A DNA stretch of 64,000 bases from positions 124,001 to 188,000 of the forward strand of contig NZ_VFTZ01000003.1 of assembly GCF_006440775.1 (NCBI RefSeq), written 5' to 3'. The notes under the pieces were generated by a model, which was not told where the DNA came from, did no database searches, and was given only the letters and a program-made list of their open reading frames with translations. Numbering within the stretch: position 1 is the stretch's first letter; the number at the start of each line of letters is the position of its first letter. The DNA is from Mesorhizobium sp. B2-7-2 (lineage in GTDB: Bacteria > Pseudomonadota > Alphaproteobacteria > Rhizobiales > Rhizobiaceae). Shown here in pieces: positions 8,647-16,761 of the stretch. The translations under genes were made by a program, and so were the position numbers.

Positions 8647-8727
8647 TGAAGACAAACCGCGGAGTGGTGCTGCGACGCATCGGACTGGCTGAAATCGGCT
8701 GCTGGCGAAGCGGCGCCGCTCTGTTCC

Positions 8728-8751
8728 TCTCCCGCCCGATCGGGCGGGAGA
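8728..8751 (+). other. 24-bp perfect palindrome between binding protein and permease
   Basis: A perfect, unspaced 24-bp GC-rich palindrome (left half TCTCCCGCCCGA, centre between 8739 and 8740) lies 30 bases before the permease start. In RNA it would form a very stable stem with a minimal loop; in DNA it could be a protein site or a dispersed palindromic unit. It stands directly upstream of the permease Shine-Dalgarno and so may limit permease translation. Confidence 0.5.
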
Positions 8752-8781
8752 ACGGGGCGCGGTCATTCGGAGGAAGAAGAC

Positions 8782-9858
8782 GTGTCACAGACATCGCATG
8801 GCATTGGCGGGTTGAGCTATGACGCCAAGAAGCGCCCATGGCCGGCCGAGTTCAACGTGTTCCTGGCGCTGGTCATCCTCGTCGTCGCCTTCGAGCTGAT
8901 CGGCCGCGTTTTCCTCGGCGACAGCTTCCTGTTCAACACGCGCGAGAATGTGTCGGGCCTCTTCAACGAGCAGCGCCTGCAGATCATCATCCTGCAGGTC
9001 TCGATCGTCGGCATCATCGCCATCGGCGTCACCCAGGTCATCATCTGCGGCGGCATTGATCTGTCCTCGGGCTCGATCGTCGGCGCCACCGCCATGATCG
9101 CCATGAGCTTCGCGCAGGTTGCGACCGTCAACGGCAATCCCAATCCCAAGGCGATGTTCATCGACTATGGCTGGACCGACCTGCCGGTCATCGTGCCGGT
9201 GCTGGTCGCGATCGGCTGCGGCCTCATCGCCGGCCTGATCAACGGCCTGTTGATCGCCTATACCCGCATTCCGCCGTTCATCGCCACGCTCGGCATGATG
9301 GTCACCGCCCGCGGCATCGCCAAATGGTGGTCGAAGGGCCAGCCGATCTCGTTCCCAACCGACAGTTTCGCGGCCATCGGCAAGGGCCTGATGCCTGTCG
9401 TCATCTTCATCTCGCTGGCGCTCCTGTTCCAGCTCATCCTGAGCTATACGAAATATGGCAAGCATTGCTATGCGATCGGCTCCAACGAGGATGCCGCGCG
9501 CATGTCGGGCATCAAGATCGCCAATCACAAGGTGCTGGTCTATGCCATCGCCGGCATCCTCGCCTCGCTTGCGGCCGTGGTGCTCTGCTCCAAGAACCTT
9601 ACCGCACAGGCCGGCATGGGCGTCATGTACGAGCTCGACGCCATCGCCATGGCGGTCATCGGCGGCGTTTCGCTGTCGGGCGGCCGCGGCTCCATCATCG
9701 GCACCGTCATCGGCTCGCTGATCTTCGGCGTCATCATTTCCGGCTTCACCTTCCTGCGCCTCGACGCCTACTATCAGGAGATGGTCAAGGGCGTGATCAT
9801 CGTCGGCGCGGTCGTTCTCGATCAATGGCGCCAGCGCCGCCGCGCGATAGGAGCTTGA
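8782..9858 (+). CDS. inositol-type ABC transporter permease
   Basis: 358-residue RbsC/BPD_transp_2 permease (IatP-like). The GTG start at 8782 is preceded by GGAGGAAGAAGAC. The protein has a short cytoplasmic N-terminus and then about ten hydrophobic helices. Family motifs are ICGGIDLSSGSIVGATAMIA (the signature before the second helix pair), AIGSNEDAARMSGIK and VIGGVSLSGGRGSIIGTVIG. Between two helices it carries an extra loop (NGNPNPKAMFIDYGW) that also occurs in inositol permeases. It pairs with the binding protein upstream and the ATPase two bases downstream. Confidence 0.93.
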   Translation: MSQTSHGIGGLSYDAKKRPWPAEFNVFLALVILVVAFELIGRVFLGDSFLFNTRENVSGLFNEQRLQIIILQVSIVGIIAIGVTQVIICGGIDLSSGSIVGATAMIAMSFAQVATVNGNPNPKAMFIDYGWTDLPVIVPVLVAIGCGLIAGLINGLLIAYTRIPPFIATLGMMVTARGIAKWWSKGQPISFPTDSFAAIGKGLMPVVIFISLALLFQLILSYTKYGKHCYAIGSNEDAARMSGIKIANHKVLVYAIAGILASLAAVVLCSKNLTAQAGMGVMYELDAIAMAVIGGVSLSGGRGSIIGTVIGSLIFGVIISGFTFLRLDAYYQEMVKGVIIVGAVVLDQWRQRRRAIGA

Positions 9859-9860
9859 CC

Positions 9861-10631
9861 ATGTCCGACATCGTTCTGAAGACCGAAAACCTGACCAAGC
9901 ATTATGGCGGCGTGCACGCGTTGCAGGAGGCGAATTTCGAGCTGCGCAAGGGCGAGCATGTCGCCATCATGGGCGACAACGGCGCCGGCAAATCAACCTT
10001 CGTGCGCCAGATCACCGGCGTCGAGCAGCGCACCGACGGCAAGATCTGGTTCGACGGCAAGGAAGTGAACTTCGCCGGCCCGATCGAGGCGCGCGAGGCG
10101 GGCATCGAGACCGTGTTCCAGAACCTTGCGCTGGCCGACGATCTCGACGTGCCGTCGAACCTGTTCCTCGGCCGCGAGAAGGTGCTCTTCAACCTCGGGC
10201 CGTTCTCGATCCTCGACCGCAAGGCGATGCGCAAGGCGACCGAGGCGGCGCTGATCCGCACGGCGGTGAAGATCCCCAACCTCTCCAGCACCATCCGCCA
10301 TATGTCCGGCGGCCAGCGCCAGTGCGTCGCGATTGCCAGGACCGCGACCTTCGCCTCCAAGCTGATCATCATGGACGAGCCGACGGCGGCGCTTGGCGTG
10401 CAGGAAACCGCGCAGGTCGAAAACATCATCCGTACGCTGAAGGAAAACGGCGAGCCACTGATCCTAGTCAGCCACAACATGCGCCAGGTGTTCGATCTGG
10501 TCGACCGCATCGTCGTCTTCCGCCGCGGCAAGATCGTCGCCAACCTGCGCAAGCAGGACACCGACGGCAACGACATCGTCGCCTACATCACCGGCGCCAA
10601 GACCGGCCAGGCGGAACTGCAGGCCGCGTGA
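9861..10631 (+). CDS. inositol-type ABC transporter ATPase, single domain
   Basis: 256-residue ATPase (IatA/FrcA-like) with one nucleotide-binding domain, half the size of RbsA. Walker A is GDNGAGKST (about residues 37-45), the Q-loop is in ETVFQNLALADDLDV, the signature is MSGGQRQCVAIART, Walker B is IIMDEPTAALG and the switch His is in LVSHNMRQVFD. The ATG at 9861 lies two bases after the permease stop, with GGAG inside the end of the permease gene. It acts as a homodimer on the cytoplasmic face of the 8782 permease. Confidence 0.94.
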   Translation: MSDIVLKTENLTKHYGGVHALQEANFELRKGEHVAIMGDNGAGKSTFVRQITGVEQRTDGKIWFDGKEVNFAGPIEAREAGIETVFQNLALADDLDVPSNLFLGREKVLFNLGPFSILDRKAMRKATEAALIRTAVKIPNLSSTIRHMSGGQRQCVAIARTATFASKLIIMDEPTAALGVQETAQVENIIRTLKENGEPLILVSHNMRQVFDLVDRIVVFRRGKIVANLRKQDTDGNDIVAYITGAKTGQAELQAA

Positions 10632-10812
10632 GGATGGAAAGACGTCTATCACTAGTGGATAAAGTCAGACGCTTGATACCCTGCTAAATGCCTGCTTTCG
10701 ACCCGTTACCGGGCGTTCGCCAGCCGGCCTTAAATGAGACGCAACCAGCGCGAAGCGGACGTTGAAGAGAGCGAGGGAAAGTTGCTGTCCAACCCGAGAT
10801 TCGATCCCTTCA

Positions 10813-11643
10813 TCAGTCTTCGGCTCGGCGTGATAAGAATGCGTTCAGCCGCTCCAGCATCAGTTCCGGAGCTTCAAGCTGAGGCAGATGGCCGACGCCC
10901 GGCAGTGTTTCGAACGATGCCTGCGGGATCAGCGCATGAAGCGCTTTGCCTCGCTCCAGCGGAATCCATGGATCGTCCTCGCCCCAGATGATCTCTACCC
11001 GACAGCGAATATCCCCGAACATTGGTTCGACTTCTGCGGTGTACTTTTCGTCGGCTTGCGCAAATTGCCGATAGAAGCTTTGTCGCCCGTCTTCGCAAAG
11101 CCACGGCTCGACAAGCTTTTCGAAGTCCCTGGAAGTGATCTTGTTCACCATCGCGCCCTTGATGTAGGCCTCCACGACCGCTCTGTGGATATGCGGAGGT
11201 AGGCCCAGAAAGGCATCCACGTGGCGACCGAGGTGATCAAAGAACTCCGACCCCCAGGGGCGCATCGCGACGACATTCATCAGGACATATCGATCGAATT
11301 CACAGCCATGCAGCAAATGTGCCCGCAGCGTCGTCGCCCCACCCATGTCATGCGCAACGACTATTGGTCGCACGAGCCCCCAATGAGAAAGCATCTCGGC
11401 GAAGATGTTTCCCTGCACATCGAGCGACGTGCGCTGCTCCGCGTTTTTGTCGGATCGGCCGTATCCAGGCATGTCGTACCAGTGAACACGATACCGGCTT
11501 GCAAGGTCCGGAATAATCCGGTGCCATGAAAACGAAGACCACGGCCAGCCGTGGGCCAGCACGAGTGCAGGACCGCTACCAAGTCGACCCGTTGCGACTG
11601 TGCCCGCAGATGTTTGCACGTTCTCATCGAGTTTCCACGACAT
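10813..11643 (-). CDS. alpha/beta hydrolase with Asp nucleophile (dehalogenase/epoxide hydrolase type)
   Basis: 276-residue alpha/beta-hydrolase fold enzyme. HGWPWSSFSWHRI forms the oxyanion region, VAHDMGGATTLRAH the nucleophile elbow with Asp (not Ser), WGEDDPWIP the acid and GVGHLPQLEAPE the catalytic His. An Asp nucleophile is typical of haloalkane/haloacetate dehalogenases and epoxide hydrolases. The ATG at 11643 has AGGGAAG upstream; an ATG 33 bases earlier is possible. It stands alone between the inositol importer and the iolE region, on the opposite strand to the importer. Substrate is unknown. Confidence 0.8.
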   Translation of the reverse strand: MSWKLDENVQTSAGTVATGRLGSGPALVLAHGWPWSSFSWHRIIPDLASRYRVHWYDMPGYGRSDKNAEQRTSLDVQGNIFAEMLSHWGLVRPIVVAHDMGGATTLRAHLLHGCEFDRYVLMNVVAMRPWGSEFFDHLGRHVDAFLGLPPHIHRAVVEAYIKGAMVNKITSRDFEKLVEPWLCEDGRQSFYRQFAQADEKYTAEVEPMFGDIRCRVEIIWGEDDPWIPLERGKALHALIPQASFETLPGVGHLPQLEAPELMLERLNAFLSRRAED

Positions 11644-12149
11644 CCAATATTCTTCCCTGGATTTTCCGGACAGCAAGGTCCTTACGAACTGGTGCCAACC
11701 TTATAGTTGGAGACCGCTGGCCTCAAATCTCGATGCTGCCCGCTCCAAAGCGGATCAGACACTTGGCTACCGAAACGACCCCTTCATGGCGCTCCTTGCT
11801 CGTTCTGATCGGTGGGGCGGACGGCAGAAAACCACCCTTAGGAGACCTAACGGGTGGGTACCAAGCGTCTGAATTTATCCGCTGGGTCGACCGTAATGGA
11901 AATCACAAGGTCCAGATATTCTCGGGTGTGAATATATCGAATGGGAGAACTTTGGTCTGGTTGCCGGCCCGCGGCCCCCCGTGCTGCTTGGATCATGCAA
12001 GCTTCCTCGGCAAGACGGTCTAGGGAGATTGCCATTGTCAAACGGCCATCCACAAGGCCAACTCGGGTAACGTCCATAAATTCGCAGCCACCTGTTCCGC
12101 CGCGACTAGGTAATGCCGCAAGAACCCGGTTATGCCTCTCCCGGTGACG
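11644..12149. other. intergenic stretch, no supported gene
   Basis: About 500 bases with no recognisable gene. A minus-strand frame at 11847-12077 reads as a 76-residue polypeptide but matches nothing I know, and it sits downstream of a decayed SDR copy. It may be further decay product. Confidence 0.4.
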
Positions 12150-12340
12150 TACAACCGGTCATCTTGCCTTTTTGATCCACGCCGGTCTCGCGCGGGATGG
12201 TCTCGGCCATCGCCCGGCCCTTTGGCTTGTTTCGTGCCAGCGTGATGAGGTCCCTGCCGTTGGCATCGGCCAGACGGGGTGAGATGGCGGCGCCCAGACC
12301 TGGGGGTAGAACCGGTAACACCACAAATCTTTCCGTCCAT
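12150..12340 (-). pseudogene. decayed N-terminal fragment of a short-chain dehydrogenase
   Basis: Reading from 12340 on the minus strand gives MDGKICGVTGST, then a frameshift, then GLGAAISPRLADANGRDLI followed by LARNKPKGRAMAETIPRETG. This follows the N-terminus of the intact SDR at 19866-20684 (VDGKFAVVTGGTQGLGAAIAM ... GRNADKGGAVAAAIEAKTG), including the glycine-rich NAD site and the first helix-strand pair. The rest of the gene is not detectable. It sits 12 bases downstream of iolE, so an SDR was probably once the next gene in that operon. Confidence 0.6.
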
Positions 12341-12352
12341 CCTGTTTGTGGG

Positions 12353-13252
12353 TCAGCCCTCGACGGTATAACCCGCCAATGCCATGACGCGCAGGAGCTC
12401 ACGATGGCCGATCTTGGCCATTTCCAGCGGCGGGTTCTTGATCGGGTCCTGCTCCGCCTCGACTACGAACCAGCCTTCATAGCCGTGGGCGGCAAGCCGC
12501 TTGACGATGGTCTCGAAGTCGAGCGAACCATCGCCGGGCACAGTGAAGGCGCCTTTGACCACCGCGTCGAGGAAGCTTTCGCGGGAGCGATCCAACCCGT
12601 CGATGACGGGCTGGCGCACATCCTTGGTATGAACGTGGCTGATGCGGCGGTGATGATTATCAATGACGCGCAGCACGTCGCCGCCGGCAAAGGCCATGTG
12701 GCCGGCATCGTAGAGGAGGGGTAGCGCCTCACCAGAGTGCTTCATCAACAGGTCCACGTCCTGCTCGGATTCGATCGGTGCGGCCATGTGGTGATGGTAG
12801 GCGATCGGCATGCCCTGGTCAGCGCACCATTCGGCGAAAGCGGTCATCTTCCGGCCGTATGCCTTGATCTCCCCTTCGCTCAGGCGACGACGGGTGATGA
12901 GCGGCGCCGAACGGTCGCCCTGGATCGTGCCCGCGGTCTCGCCATAGACGATGCAGGGTGCGCCCACGGCTTTGAACAGCGTCATCTGTTCGGCAATGCG
13001 GTCCTTCTCGCGGGCGATATCGCCATCGAGCAGCAGGCCCGAGAACCAGCCGCCGCAGACCTTCATGCCATAGGTGTCGAGGATCGGTCCGAGAATGCCG
13101 GCATCCATCGGGAAGCGGCGTCCGGTTTCCATGCCGGAAAAGCCAGCCTCCCGCGCTTCTGCGAGGCATCCCTCGAGCGAAATGTCGCCACTCAGTTCGG
13201 CAAGATCGTCGTTCCACCACGCGATCGGTGCGATGCCAAGCCTGGCTTTCAT
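12353..13252 (-). CDS. iolE: myo-inosose-2 dehydratase (IolE)
   Basis: 299-residue TIM-barrel enzyme of the AP-endonuclease-2/sugar-phosphate isomerase superfamily. It dehydrates 2-keto-myo-inositol to the diketone used by IolD. IolE-specific motifs are clear: GIAPIAWWNDD at the N-terminus, GGWFSGLLLDG, IAYHHHMAAPIES, LLYDAGHMAFAGGD, ISHVHTKDVR, TVPGDGSLDFETIVK and VVEAEQDPIKNPPLEMAKIGH near the C-terminus; the His, Asp and Glu residues bind the metal. The ATG at 13252 has GAAGGAGAAATC upstream. It is divergent from an ALDH operon across a region with a TGCAA-N6-TTGCA operator. Related MocC proteins act on rhizopine, so a derivative substrate is possible. Confidence 0.92.
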   Translation of the reverse strand: MKARLGIAPIAWWNDDLAELSGDISLEGCLAEAREAGFSGMETGRRFPMDAGILGPILDTYGMKVCGGWFSGLLLDGDIAREKDRIAEQMTLFKAVGAPCIVYGETAGTIQGDRSAPLITRRRLSEGEIKAYGRKMTAFAEWCADQGMPIAYHHHMAAPIESEQDVDLLMKHSGEALPLLYDAGHMAFAGGDVLRVIDNHHRRISHVHTKDVRQPVIDGLDRSRESFLDAVVKGAFTVPGDGSLDFETIVKRLAAHGYEGWFVVEAEQDPIKNPPLEMAKIGHRELLRVMALAGYTVEG

Positions 13253-13314
13253 GATCTGATTTCTCCTTCCATCCACGACCCAAAACGGCTGCGTCGGGAT
13301 CTACTATGAAATGT

Positions 13315-13352
13315 CTATTGACAAATCAATAGATGCTGCAATGATTATTGCA
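13315..13352. promoter_or_regulatory. divergent iolE/ALDH promoter with RpiR-type operator
   Basis: Two dyads lie side by side: CTATTGA-CAAA-TCAATAG (13315-13332), and TGCAA-TGATTA-TTGCA (13337-13352), a perfect copy of the operator seen at iolD and iolG. A TTGACA box at 13318-13323 could be a -35 for the plus-strand operon. Nearly the same 50 bp occurs in inverted orientation at 27859-27912 in front of a decayed iolE copy, which shows that the block is a functional unit. Confidence 0.7.
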
Positions 13353-13533
13353 ATACGGTTTTAGGGAGGACTGCGCCAACTCGCGCAGGGCACGCGATCC
13401 ACCGGCCACGCCCAGGATTAGCGCCGCCGGAGGCTGCTCCGAAGGGAGTGAAACGCTCATCCCGCAATGCCGGAATCTTGTGATCGCCCCGCTGTCTGCG
13501 TGGCGTGTCTCGTGCTGTTTTCAGGATGCTCAG

Positions 13534-14970
13534 ATGTATGGCGATTACGGACTTTTCATCGACGGAGCCTGGCATTCAACGGGCGGAGGAGGCTTCACGC
13601 CAGTATTCAGTCCGGTCACCGAAAGGGCGCTCGGCGAGGTAGCTTGCGCGAATGGGGAGGACACTCGCGACGCACTCGAAAGTGCCCAACGGGGGTTTCG
13701 TTCATGGAAAGCCAAATCCGCCTTCGAGCGGGCTGATGCCCTGCATCGGATTGCCGACGAAATGCTGCGCCGCAAGGATGAAGGGGCGCGGATGATCTCG
13801 AGCGAGACCGGCAAGCCGCTGGCCCAGTCGGAGCGGGAATGGGCTCTCTCGGTCGATCAATTCCGCTGGCATGCCGAGGAGGCGCGTCGCATCTACGGGC
13901 GTGTCATCGAGAGCCGTGTGCCGGGCGGACGTTTCGAGGTCCTGCATGAGCCTCTCGGCGTCGCCGCGGCCTTCACGGCCTGGAATTTCCCCGCAGCGTT
14001 GGTGGCCCGCAAGGTTGCGCCGGCGCTGGCCGCCGGCTGCTCGATCGTGGTGCGTCCTTCGAGCCAGACCCCGGGCACGGCCATGGTCATCGTCGACTGC
14101 ATGCGAGCGGGCAACCTGCCTGCGGGCGCAGTCAGCCTGCTGGTCGGCCCCACGGAAGCCACCTACACGCCGATCATGGCGTCGAAAGTAGTCCGGAAAG
14201 TATCCCTGACCGGCTCAACGCGGGTCGGTCAGCAGATGATCCGGGATGCCGCCGATACGGTCAAGAAGGTCTCGATGGAACTGGGTGGGAACGCGCCGCT
14301 GATCGTCTTTGACGATGCCGATCTCGAGACCGCGCTCGGTGTGGCGGTGCCGACCAAATATGCCAATGCCGGCCAGGTCTGCGTCACGCCCGACCGCTTC
14401 TTCATCCATGAAAGCCTGCATGACAAATTCGTCGAGGGCTTCGTCTCCCGTGCCAAGTCGCTGAAGCTCGGCGATGGTCTCGACCCCTCGGTGCAGATGG
14501 GACCGCTGATCAACGGCAAGCGGCTCTCCGACATCGAGGCCGTGGTCGCGGAGGCTGAACGGCAAGGGGCCACGATCGCCGCTGGCGGCCGCCGTGCGGC
14601 GGCCTTCAATGCCGGGCATTTCTTCGAGCCCACGGTGCTGACCAACGTCAGCGACGACATGGCGGTCTTCGCCGAGGAAAATTTCGGGCCGGTGGCGGCG
14701 ATCACCTCGTTCTCCAGCGACGACGAGGCGCTGCAACGCGCCAACACCTCCGACATGGGGCTTTCGGCCTATGCGTTCACACAAAGCCCGAAGCGCGCAC
14801 GTCGGGCGGTTGCCGAGCTGAAGGCTGGAATGGTCGGCATCAATAGCTTCGCGCTTGCAGCCTCGGAGGCGCCCTTCGGCGGCACCAATTTTTCGGGCAT
14901 GGGCAGGGAAGGGGGCATCGAGTCGATCAAGGACTACCTCGACACCAAGCTTGCCCAGGTCGTTTTCTAA
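13534..14970 (+). CDS. NAD(P)-dependent aldehyde dehydrogenase
   Basis: 478-residue ALDH-superfamily enzyme, succinate-semialdehyde dehydrogenase-like. Cofactor and catalytic motifs are in order: FTAWNFPAALVARKVAPALAAG, SLTGSTRVGQQM, ELGGNAPLIVFDDAD (general-base Glu), ANAGQVCVTPDRFF (nucleophilic Cys) and EENFGPVAAI. The ATG at 13534 gives the usual FIDGAW start; its Shine-Dalgarno is weak (CAGGA), and the frame is open upstream to 13348 without family similarity. It is the first gene of a four-gene operon with an aldolase, a hydroxyacid dehydrogenase and a Gfo/Idh enzyme. Substrate is probably a semialdehyde made from the imported polyol (inference). Confidence 0.9.
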   Translation: MYGDYGLFIDGAWHSTGGGGFTPVFSPVTERALGEVACANGEDTRDALESAQRGFRSWKAKSAFERADALHRIADEMLRRKDEGARMISSETGKPLAQSEREWALSVDQFRWHAEEARRIYGRVIESRVPGGRFEVLHEPLGVAAAFTAWNFPAALVARKVAPALAAGCSIVVRPSSQTPGTAMVIVDCMRAGNLPAGAVSLLVGPTEATYTPIMASKVVRKVSLTGSTRVGQQMIRDAADTVKKVSMELGGNAPLIVFDDADLETALGVAVPTKYANAGQVCVTPDRFFIHESLHDKFVEGFVSRAKSLKLGDGLDPSVQMGPLINGKRLSDIEAVVAEAERQGATIAAGGRRAAAFNAGHFFEPTVLTNVSDDMAVFAEENFGPVAAITSFSSDDEALQRANTSDMGLSAYAFTQSPKRARRAVAELKAGMVGINSFALAASEAPFGGTNFSGMGREGGIESIKDYLDTKLAQVVF

Positions 14971-14980
14971 AGGCTGCGCC

Positions 14981-15796
14981 ATGATCCCCAATACCCTCAA
15001 GAGGCTCTGGGCCGATGGCCGTCCGACCATCAATGGTTGGCTCTCCATAGGCAACTCGTTCACCGCCGAGATCATGGCCGCACAAGGCTATGACAGCATC
15101 GGCATCGACCTACAGCACGGTGCGCTCGACTACAACGCCATGCTGCCCATGCTGCAGGTCATGCGCGCCTCGGGCGTAACCCCGCTGGTGCGCGTCCCCT
15201 GGCTCGAGCCGGGCATCATCATGAAGGCGCTGGACGCCGGCGCCTACGGGATCATCTGCCCGATGATCAACACCGCGGAGGAAGCCGCACGATTTGTCTC
15301 CTGTGTGCGCTATCCGCCCGCGGGTCAGCGCTCCTTCGGGCCAACCCGCGCCAATTTCGCGGTCGGCGCCAACTATGCGGCGGAAGCCAATGGCGAAATC
15401 CTCGCCTTCGCGATGGTTGAGACTGCCGACGCGATGGCTAATCTCGATGCGATCGCGGCCACGCCAGGGCTCGACGGCATCTATGTCGGGCCGGCCGATC
15501 TGACATTTAGCCTGCACGGCGGTCGCCTGTCTCCGGCCTTCGATCGCGAAGAGCCGGAAATGATCGAGGCGCTGCAAACGATTGTAAAGGCCTGCCGCAG
15601 CCACGGCATTCGTGCCGCGCTGCATTGCGGCACGCCGGAATATGCCGGGCGCGCTGTGGCATGGGGCTTCGACATGACCACCGTCTCCAACGACGTGCGC
15701 CTGCTCGCCGGCGCGGCCGACGCCGCCGTGAAGCGGTTCCGGGCGCAGACGGCCGGAGCGCCCGCCAAGGGCGCCGACGCCAAGGGAGGCTATTGA
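14981..15796 (+). CDS. HpcH/HpaI family class II aldolase
   Basis: 271-residue aldolase of the HpcH/HpaI (2-keto-3-deoxy acid/4-hydroxy-2-oxoacid) family, which cleaves 2-keto-4-hydroxyacids to pyruvate and an aldehyde. The catalytic His is in GIDLQHG (about residue 45), the metal ligands are in FAMVETADAM (Glu) and GIYVGPADLTFSL (Asp), and the substrate-binding Arg is in LVRVPWLEPG. The ATG is ten bases after the ALDH stop; the downstream gene overlaps by one base (TGATG). Paired with an ALDH it would yield pyruvate plus an oxidised C2-C4 product from a keto-deoxy acid. Confidence 0.9.
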   Translation: MIPNTLKRLWADGRPTINGWLSIGNSFTAEIMAAQGYDSIGIDLQHGALDYNAMLPMLQVMRASGVTPLVRVPWLEPGIIMKALDAGAYGIICPMINTAEEAARFVSCVRYPPAGQRSFGPTRANFAVGANYAAEANGEILAFAMVETADAMANLDAIAATPGLDGIYVGPADLTFSLHGGRLSPAFDREEPEMIEALQTIVKACRSHGIRAALHCGTPEYAGRAVAWGFDMTTVSNDVRLLAGAADAAVKRFRAQTAGAPAKGADAKGGY

Positions 15797-16761
15797 TGCC
15801 GCACGTCCTTGTCGCCGGCAAACTGCATCCGAGCGGCATCGCCTTGCTCGATCGGGCTCCAGGAGTAACCTACGACTATGTCGAGGAGGTTTCCGAGCCA
15901 AGCTATTCCTCACTCGTCGGCAAGGCCGATGGTTTGGTCATTCGCACCCAACCGCTATCCGCTCCGACCGTCGACAAGGCACGCAACCTCCGTATCGTCT
16001 CGCGGCATGGCGTCGGCTACGACTCCGTCGACCTGCCGGCGCTCAACAAGCGCGGTATCGCGCTGGCCGTCGTCGGCGATGTCAACTCGGTCTCCGTGGC
16101 CGAGCACGCCATGATGCTGCTGCTGGCCGCCGGCAAGCGCACCCTGCGCGCCGATCGCGCCGTTCGCGAAAAAGGCTGGAACTGGCGCAACAAGCTCGAG
16201 GCGTCGGAACTAGCGGGCAAGCGGCTGCTCATCCTGGGCTACGGCCGGATCGGTCGGCATCTAGCCCGTATGGCCGCCGGCTTTTCCATGGAGGTCGAAG
16301 CCTACGATCCGTTTCTCGAGAAAATTGGCTGGCCGGATGGCCAGGTGAGGCCGGCCCGCGACCTCGATGCTGCACTGGGCCGTGCCGACGCAATTTCTGT
16401 GCACGCGCCCAAGGGCGAGATGCCGTTGATCGGTGCCCGTGAATTCGGGCTCATCAAGCGCGGCGCCGTCCTGATCAACACCGCCCGTGGCGGCGTGGTC
16501 GACGAGCCTGCTCTGATTGAGGCGCTGCGAACCGGCACGGTTGCGGCCGCGGGCCTCGATGTTTTCGACCAGGAGCCGCCAACGTCGGACAACCCGCTGC
16601 TGGCCATGGATCAGGTCATCCTCACGCCGCACATCGCCGGTCTTACAGCTGAATGCGGGGAACGCATGGCGGTGTCGTCGGTCAGGAACGTCCTCGATTT
16701 CTTCGAAGGCAAGATCGACCCTGCGCTCGTCGTCAATGGACCCGAAATCAATGGGAAATGA
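15796..16761 (+). CDS. D-isomer-specific 2-hydroxyacid dehydrogenase (SerA-like)
   Basis: 321-residue NAD-dependent dehydrogenase. The Rossmann motif is LLILGYGRIGRHLARMA (about residues 140-156) and the catalytic Arg is in INTARGGVVDE. The acid Glu is in DVFDQEPP, and the catalytic His is in ILTPHIAGLT. The N-terminus lacks an ACT domain, so it is a general 2-hydroxyacid/phosphoglycerate dehydrogenase-like reductase rather than a full SerA. Its ATG shares one base with the aldolase stop, and its end overlaps the next gene by 11 bases, so the operon is tightly coupled. Confidence 0.9.
   Translation: MPHVLVAGKLHPSGIALLDRAPGVTYDYVEEVSEPSYSSLVGKADGLVIRTQPLSAPTVDKARNLRIVSRHGVGYDSVDLPALNKRGIALAVVGDVNSVSVAEHAMMLLLAAGKRTLRADRAVREKGWNWRNKLEASELAGKRLLILGYGRIGRHLARMAAGFSMEVEAYDPFLEKIGWPDGQVRPARDLDAALGRADAISVHAPKGEMPLIGAREFGLIKRGAVLINTARGGVVDEPALIEALRTGTVAAAGLDVFDQEPPTSDNPLLAMDQVILTPHIAGLTAECGERMAVSSVRNVLDFFEGKIDPALVVNGPEINGK

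Noticed and set aside
8785..9825. Long minus-strand open frame (346 codons) opposite the inositol permease
   Set aside because: It mirrors the codon bias of the permease gene, is rich in Asp/Arg/His as antisense frames of high-GC DNA are, and has no family similarity; the plus strand encodes a full permease.
11847..12077. 76-codon minus-strand frame downstream of the SDR remnant
   Set aside because: Reads smoothly but matches no family known to me and has no Shine-Dalgarno; left as intergenic.
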